A model generated the notes under the pieces. It ran no database searches. It was not told where the DNA came from and worked only from the letters and a program-made list of their open reading frames with translations. A DNA stretch of 64,000 nucleotides from Chiridota heheva (lineage: Eukaryota; Echinodermata; Holothuroidea; Apodida; Chiridotidae). This document shows, piece after piece, positions 58,561 through 64,000 of the stretch. How positions within the stretch are numbered: the stretch's first letter is position 1; each line of letters opens with the position of its first letter. The DNA lies in contig JAIGNY010004285.1 in assembly GCA_020152595.1 (NCBI GenBank), positions 426,001 through 490,000 on the forward strand, read 5' to 3'. Made by a program: the position numbers and the translations under genes.

Positions 58561-59399
58561 AACAACATTTAATGGAAAATCGTTCATCTCTTTACATGGT
58601 TTATGAGTGCGATATGCATCTGCGCATTGTCAGATTGTAGACTAGCCAAAATGCAGACATGAAAAATACGTTTAGAAAAATGTATTTCGGCCTACTTTGT
58701 TGATGAAAGACTTCCATGCTATATTGATCATAGGCTGGGCAGACCGTGAGGATAGATGCCATCACTTGATTTGCATTTTCGGGGTTAAAAGGTTAAATGA
58801 GGTCAACCTGAGTTTTTCGAGATTTTGCATGAATGTGTGAATTTCTCGAAATTATTGCATTTTAATTATATCAACTTATTATTCATATCTAATCTGTTTC
58901 TGCAAACCTTTTTCAGAACTTTTAAACTATTAAAGTACAATTTATATGCCTGGGACAATAAAGAAGAAAATTGCACTTTGTCAAATTTGTGTAATGGAGA
59001 TATTGTTCCCTACCCTCCTCCCCGTCTCCCTCAAGAATAAAAGATACAAAATAAAAAAAGATAAAATAAAAGTAATATGCTTGGACATATACTTATAGGG
59101 GGCCTATATGAAGTACATTACAAAAGTCAACTTATCATTTTCACTTTGGATGGGATTTTAATTGCTATAATAGGAGGCATCCATGCTAAATCAAGGTCAT
59201 CGTGAACCTAGAATTCTCTCGGAAGCATGTACATCAGTCTGTCAGTACATCTAGCTGTTCAACGGTCCTCTACAGAGAAAATAAAAGTTTCCAGGTTCAC
59301 ATCACTCTCCAACAATCTACATGAGTTGGAAGTTTGGACATGTCGCAAAAAAAAAAAAAAAAAAAAAAAAATATTACATCTTAAGCATCAAGTCCAAAT
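58561..59399. other. No gene seen
   Basis: AT-rich, with a poly-A run at about 59346-59370. No feature recognised. Confidence 0.5.
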
Positions 59400-60850
59400 C
59401 TGATTATTTTTACAGACTAAATGAGGAAAACCTGAAAAATGTGCCATACAACCCATATTTCGGAATTCTGTAATCTTCGAACCTCAAATGGCAATCACAT
59501 ATCACCAAGAGCAAGCTCGACAATAGGCTTCCTTTGCACAAATCTGAGAAATTGCCGTAAAAGCTTCCAATATGCTACTTACTTAAGCCTTGCCCGCTCT
59601 TCCCTGGACTACGGAGCAATCAGCTGGGACCCTTACCTCAAAGGGGACACAGACAAACTAGAAATAATCCAAATTCAAGCTGCTCATTTTAAGGATTAGT
59701 TTAGTGGTCAAGCATGTCCATCTGATATGAAAGAGGACTTCAAAAGAAACAAAATAGTGAAGAAAGTGTTCAAAAACCTTATTCCGTTAAGGAGATATTC
59801 AAGTTCAAAGTTTGGTATCATATCTGTAGAAACGACTGAAATCAGACTAGTTGTGATGTCACAGCCTCAGATTCCTTAAAGTTTTTATGAATTTTAAAGA
59901 ACGTTTATTAATTCTTTTCACTATTTAAATCATTTTTGCTCAACTTTCTTCAGGTGGTATAATTTAAATACCCTTCCTATCAGTTTTACTACTCTTTTTA
60001 AATATCCCATGGTTTTTAAGTCACAAAATCGCAGGAAAAAGCATGATAGAATACATAAAGACTTTGAGGAATCTGAGGCTATGACATTACAACTAGTCTG
60101 ATTTCAGTCGTTTCTACACAAATGATACCAAACTTTAAATTTAGATATCTCCTTAACGAAATAAGATTTTTGAATGCTTTCTTCACTATTTTGTCTCTCT
60201 TGAAGTCCTCTTCCATATAAGATAAGCATGCTTGACCACTGAACTAATCCTTTTATAACCAAAAAAATAAATAAATAAATAAACTACAAATCAAGAGACC
60301 CATGTTGCATCCGACGCATGCTATGAATGAATTTCCAACTCTTGCAAAACACCGCAAACACTTCCATCTTAGTTTAAAAGAAAAACAAAAAATTGTATTT
60401 ATAAGATGGTTGAGGGAATGGTGCCAACTATCCCTCCCAACAATTTCTTTCGCCCTATCTGCTCAAGCAAAAGACTGATACGTGCTAACCTGGCTGCCTG
60501 GTCTTTGCTAACTACCAAACCGAGATCATAATCACCAAGCGAAGATGTATACAACTTTAAGTGCTTTCAAGTTCGAAGGAGATCTTGTGACCAATACAGA
60601 AACTCGTTTTTGTCAATATTGAATAGTTGAATGGAACAACACTATCCCAGAAACTACGGTACAGGCAAAGTCCGTGGATTGCCTTAATGAGTGAAACCAG
60701 AAACCGGTTCTCATAGCATTGTGCAGTCTCTCCCTCTCATCCGTTGCCATCGTAACCTGAAGTAGTTTCTGCTGCGTACATTATCCAGATCCAGAATAAC
60801 CATCAAATTTTAAATTATTTCCAGGTCTGTGTTTTCGACTCTTATGACTA
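59400..60850 (+). mobile_element. Non-LTR retrotransposon C-terminal fragment split by a MITE
   Basis: Before the MITE: NLKWQSHIT, then N-R-L/I-G-F-L-C-x-N-L-R-N-C, YLSLARSSLDYGAISWDPYL and DKLEIIQIQAA (59470-59690). After the MITE the same ORF resumes: YKSRDPCC (about 60285), YKMVEGMVPAIPPNNFF (about 60400-60450), RLIRANLA, FKCFQVRR and QYRNSFF (to about 60620). This matches the order Y-x-S-L-V-R-P-x-L-x-Y...KLE-x-x-Q-R-x-A-A-R-F...YKIVEGLVPA...NSFFPRT of jockey/CR1-like LINE C-termini. Frameshifts are frequent. Confidence 0.82.
59691..60251. mobile_element. Long-TIR MITE family A, complete, inserted in a LINE
   Basis: The left arm AAGGATTAGTTTAGTGGTCA... and the right arm ...TGACCACTGAACTAATCCTT are inverted for about 200 bp each (GGACTTCAAAAGAAACAAAA / TTTTGTCTCTCTTGAAGTCC; CAGCCTCAGATTCCT / AGGAATCTGAGGCTATG). 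The LINE reading frame continues on both sides. TTTA at each border may be the target-site duplication. Related copies: 31060-31590, and the ends at 4930 and 21768. Confidence 0.93.
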
Positions 60851-61284
60851 TAACCTCTAGACCCCGTGTGTCGAATACACAGACCGTTCATACATATACC
60901 CCTCTGTGCTTAGTCTCTTTTTGCTCAAACTTCATATTGTAATTTAAATTATGCTTGATTTCTACAGAAGCCTAGAGCTAGAGTGTGGGAACAATAATGT
61001 GTTTGCAAGTTTTGCGCAAAGAGTATTAAACCTCATGCACAACAGAACAAAAGTTAGTCAGAACTGACCCCCCCTCTCCTTCCTCTCTCTTTCGGAAATT
61101 CCTAGATCGCGCCTGGATACAGTAAACTTTGTTGCACTGGCGTAAAAACCGGGGGGAGTAGGGGGTTTCCTCCCCTCCTCCAATTTTCGATAATCGTTGG
61201 TAAAATTATTTCACATTCTTGTCGATAAAACATGTAAAATGCGGCAATATTTTGGCGATGGTGGACTATTTTTGTTCTCAATTC
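60851..61284. other. LINE 3' flank; no gene seen
   Basis: Probably the untranslated tail of the preceding LINE, followed by sequence without recognised content. Confidence 0.45.
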
Positions 61285-62440
61285 TCCACAAAATACCACA
61301 AAGTTTGGCCCATAGTACAGGTGCGCCCATACAGGGTTGTTGTCTTTCTCCTATCCTCTTTTGCTTGTACACTAATGATTGCAGAAGTAAACATGATGTT
61401 TGTTTAATTATCAATTATGCTGACGATACCGTGAAAACCGGTTACCTTTATAATAACATAGCTGCTCTGTATGAGGATGAAATTAGTGATTTTGTTACTT
61501 GGTGCAATCAAAACTATCTGATATTGAATTGTAAAAAAAAAAAAAAAAACCCAAGCGATGGTATTTGATTTTAGGAAACGGTCATGTGATCTTGCTCTAA
61601 TCAGGGTTAATACTGAGGTTGTTGAACCAGTGGACCATTACAATTATCTAGGCACTATCATGGACCGTGAATCTGAATCTGAATCGGTTAAGTCGGCAAA
61701 AAACCCTTCAAGAGGACATGAACGCCAACCGAGCGTAAAAAGTATGAGTAAAAAAGCTAGTTAGCAATACAAGTGTTAGTAAGTTTAGCTTTGAAACAGT
61801 TGAGACTTGGTGCATGTACAATGTCTGGCGGTAAAGCATTCCAATCCTTTAGTGCGTGAGGGAAGAAAGAGTGTTTATATACATTCTTTTTAGCATAGCG
61901 AACCTGAAAATTAAGGTCATGATTATTTCTTGCATTAGTTCTGACGGTAGGGATAAGTTCATCTTTATTGATGGCGACAAGATTGTTATTGATAACTTAC
62001 CTTTAAACACTAGGCTGATGTATCGAGAACCAAGGCGTACCAAAGGTTGTTTTTTTTACGAAAACTGAAATACTTCAAAGTTGACAATATTAAGATTTTT
62101 TACCAGTCAGTAATACAAAGCGTGTTGACTTTCAGTATTATCTGTATATTCAGGCTGTTTACAAAGATTCAACTAGTATATTGGAGAAGATCGTAAGCGC
62201 CGCAAGCCGTGTTGGTGGTGATGACAGATGTCAAAAGTCCGTCTCTGATCTCTACAATGACATGATGCACCGGAAAATAACAAAAATATTGAAAGACAAC
62301 ACACATCCGCTCTTCCCACTATATATTTTCTGCCGTTCACGGAAAAGATTTCGTATGCCACGGTCCAAGCATAACAGATTCAGGTTTTCATTTGTAACCA
62401 ACTCTTTTTCCCTGTTCAACTTGAAAGCGGTCCGATAGTT
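61285..62440 (+). mobile_element. LINE reverse transcriptase fragment with intact YADD, interrupted by another LINE
   Basis: Translation: STGAP-I-QGCCLSPILFCLYT and N-D-C-R-S (61316-61390), INYADDTV (about 61409-61432, the RT active site), DFVTWCNQNYLILNCKKK, an A-run, MVFDFRKR (61558), VEPVDHYNYLG (61622-61655). After the insertion it resumes as KLKYFKVDNIKIFYQSVIQS (about 62066), LEKIVSAASRV (62182), SDLY...RKITKIL, HPLFPLY and RFRMPRSKHNRFRFSF (to 62400). An extra Ile splits the usual GAPQGC. 5'-truncated. Confidence 0.85.
61757..62045 (-). mobile_element. LINE C-terminal fragment nested in reverse inside the 61285-62440 LINE
   Basis: On the minus strand: R-T-N-A-R-N-N-H-D-L-N-F-Q-V-R-Y-A, then KNVYKHSFFPHALKDWNALP, APSLNCFKAKL and a TAG stop at 61757-61759. 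This is the jockey-like C-terminal signature (YKHSFFPRTIRDWN-LP...FK). It separates YNYLG from KLKYF of the host LINE. Confidence 0.8.
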
Positions 62441-62482
62441 TGTGTTTTTATATCTTAAGTCAAATTTATCTTAAGTCAAATT

Positions 62483-63373
<891 letters not shown>

Positions 63374-64000
63374 TACTTTTATATCTATAACTTTTATATC
63401 TATAATTTTTATATTTGTTTTTCTTTTTAAATATCTTTGTTAGTTTTGCTACAGGGCGACAAATTCCATATTTTGTTGTGGACGAAATAAAATTATCTTA
63501 TCTTATCTATCTTACATTGATTGGTTAGGTTGGGCGGGAGCCTCTGAACCCAGCTCTAGCTCCGTCTTTGTCACTTCTCGCAGTCTAGTTAGTGCTTTGA
63601 GCTCTGAGAACTTTAAATTAACAAAGTGACCATACTTTAGGCTGATATCTAACCAACTTTAATTAAAATACTTGACACTTCAATTTTGGACAAAATTAGT
63701 TGTCGCGTTTTTTCGACCTAATCAAATAAGATTAAGTACACCAAGTACAAAAATAAGTAAACTGAAGTTATTCGTGTAACCAAAAGAAGGCATTTTGATT
63801 CTTAATTTGCAAATTATAAAGGTAACATGAAAATGACTTGGCAACAGACTGATAAATTCTGTCTTAAATAGGAAAATTTGCCCCAGCTCTCTACCAGACC
63901 ACATTATTCACAATGATGAAATTGCTTCAGATCTGATCCTTTAATAATAGCAAATATGTTTAATAGTTATTTTGTTAATATTGGTTAAAACCTATTTTCT
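63374..64000. other. No gene seen
   Basis: Begins with short ACTTTTATATCTATA repeats (63375-63413). 63484-63510 (AATAAAATTATCTTATCTTATC) resembles a LINE 3' end with a TATC-type tail. Nothing else recognised. Confidence 0.4.

Overview
The window looks like AT-rich nuclear DNA of a marine invertebrate, most probably a non-vertebrate deuterostome such as an echinoderm. The basis is indirect: spliced genes with consensus GT..AG junctions, very large introns, many families of degraded non-LTR retrotransposons, tRNA-derived SINEs, foldback MITEs, a Penelope-like element, and long (TA)n tracts and minisatellites. No bacterial, organellar or viral gene was seen. The phylum assignment is an inference from repeat style and I hold it loosely.

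Only two host genes can be supported. (1) Positions 1-14899, plus strand: the 3' four coding exons of a TMEM9/TMEM9B-family single-pass lysosomal/endosomal membrane protein (exons 1-72, 1335-1413, 4972-5106, 14774-14899). All junctions keep phase, and the C-terminal QRRWK...KQR...F....LS signature is preserved. (2) Positions 42088-43536, plus strand: an uninterrupted coding exon for a 482-residue SAM-dependent methyltransferase-like protein of unknown substrate, preceded by a good splice acceptor.

Layout. 1-14.9 kb: TMEM9 gene. Its second intron holds a tandem repeat that copies the splice donor and an RNase H LINE remnant. Its third intron holds a broken copy of a multi-copy 'HAxxGCDT' element (5.55-7.94 kb, minus), an L1/Tx1-like LINE (8.7-11.2 kb, minus), a CR1-like LINE with a second LINE nested inside it in reverse (11.3-12.8 kb), a SINE and a small MITE. 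15-29 kb: intergenic; SINEs, a ~150-bp alternating tandem array (16.85-18.2 kb), a foldback element rich in TGACTCA sites, a ~232-bp array and a ~450-bp (TA)n tract. 29-42 kb: mostly featureless AT-rich DNA with a MITE and a second RNase H LINE fragment. 42-43.5 kb: methyltransferase. 46.3-49.3 kb: two adjacent minisatellites (about 52 x 43 bp and about 15 x 39 bp). 49.5-58.2 kb: a hairpin MITE, a 34-bp minisatellite, a 14-bp array of POU octamer motifs, a three-armed foldback. 59.4-62.4 kb: two further LINE fragments, one split by a MITE and one by another LINE. 62.5-63.4 kb: a Penelope-like remnant lying exactly between two (TA)n tracts.

The most unusual item is the broken element at 5.55-7.94 kb. 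Its conceptual protein shows an ordered set of acidic motifs (IDG, VWD, EEAD, DTD, GCD) that I read as a PIN/FEN-like nuclease core in a dispersed selfish element. That reading is an inference from motif order, not a database result. All boundaries of repeats were found by eye and are approximate unless a duplication or inverted repeat fixes them.
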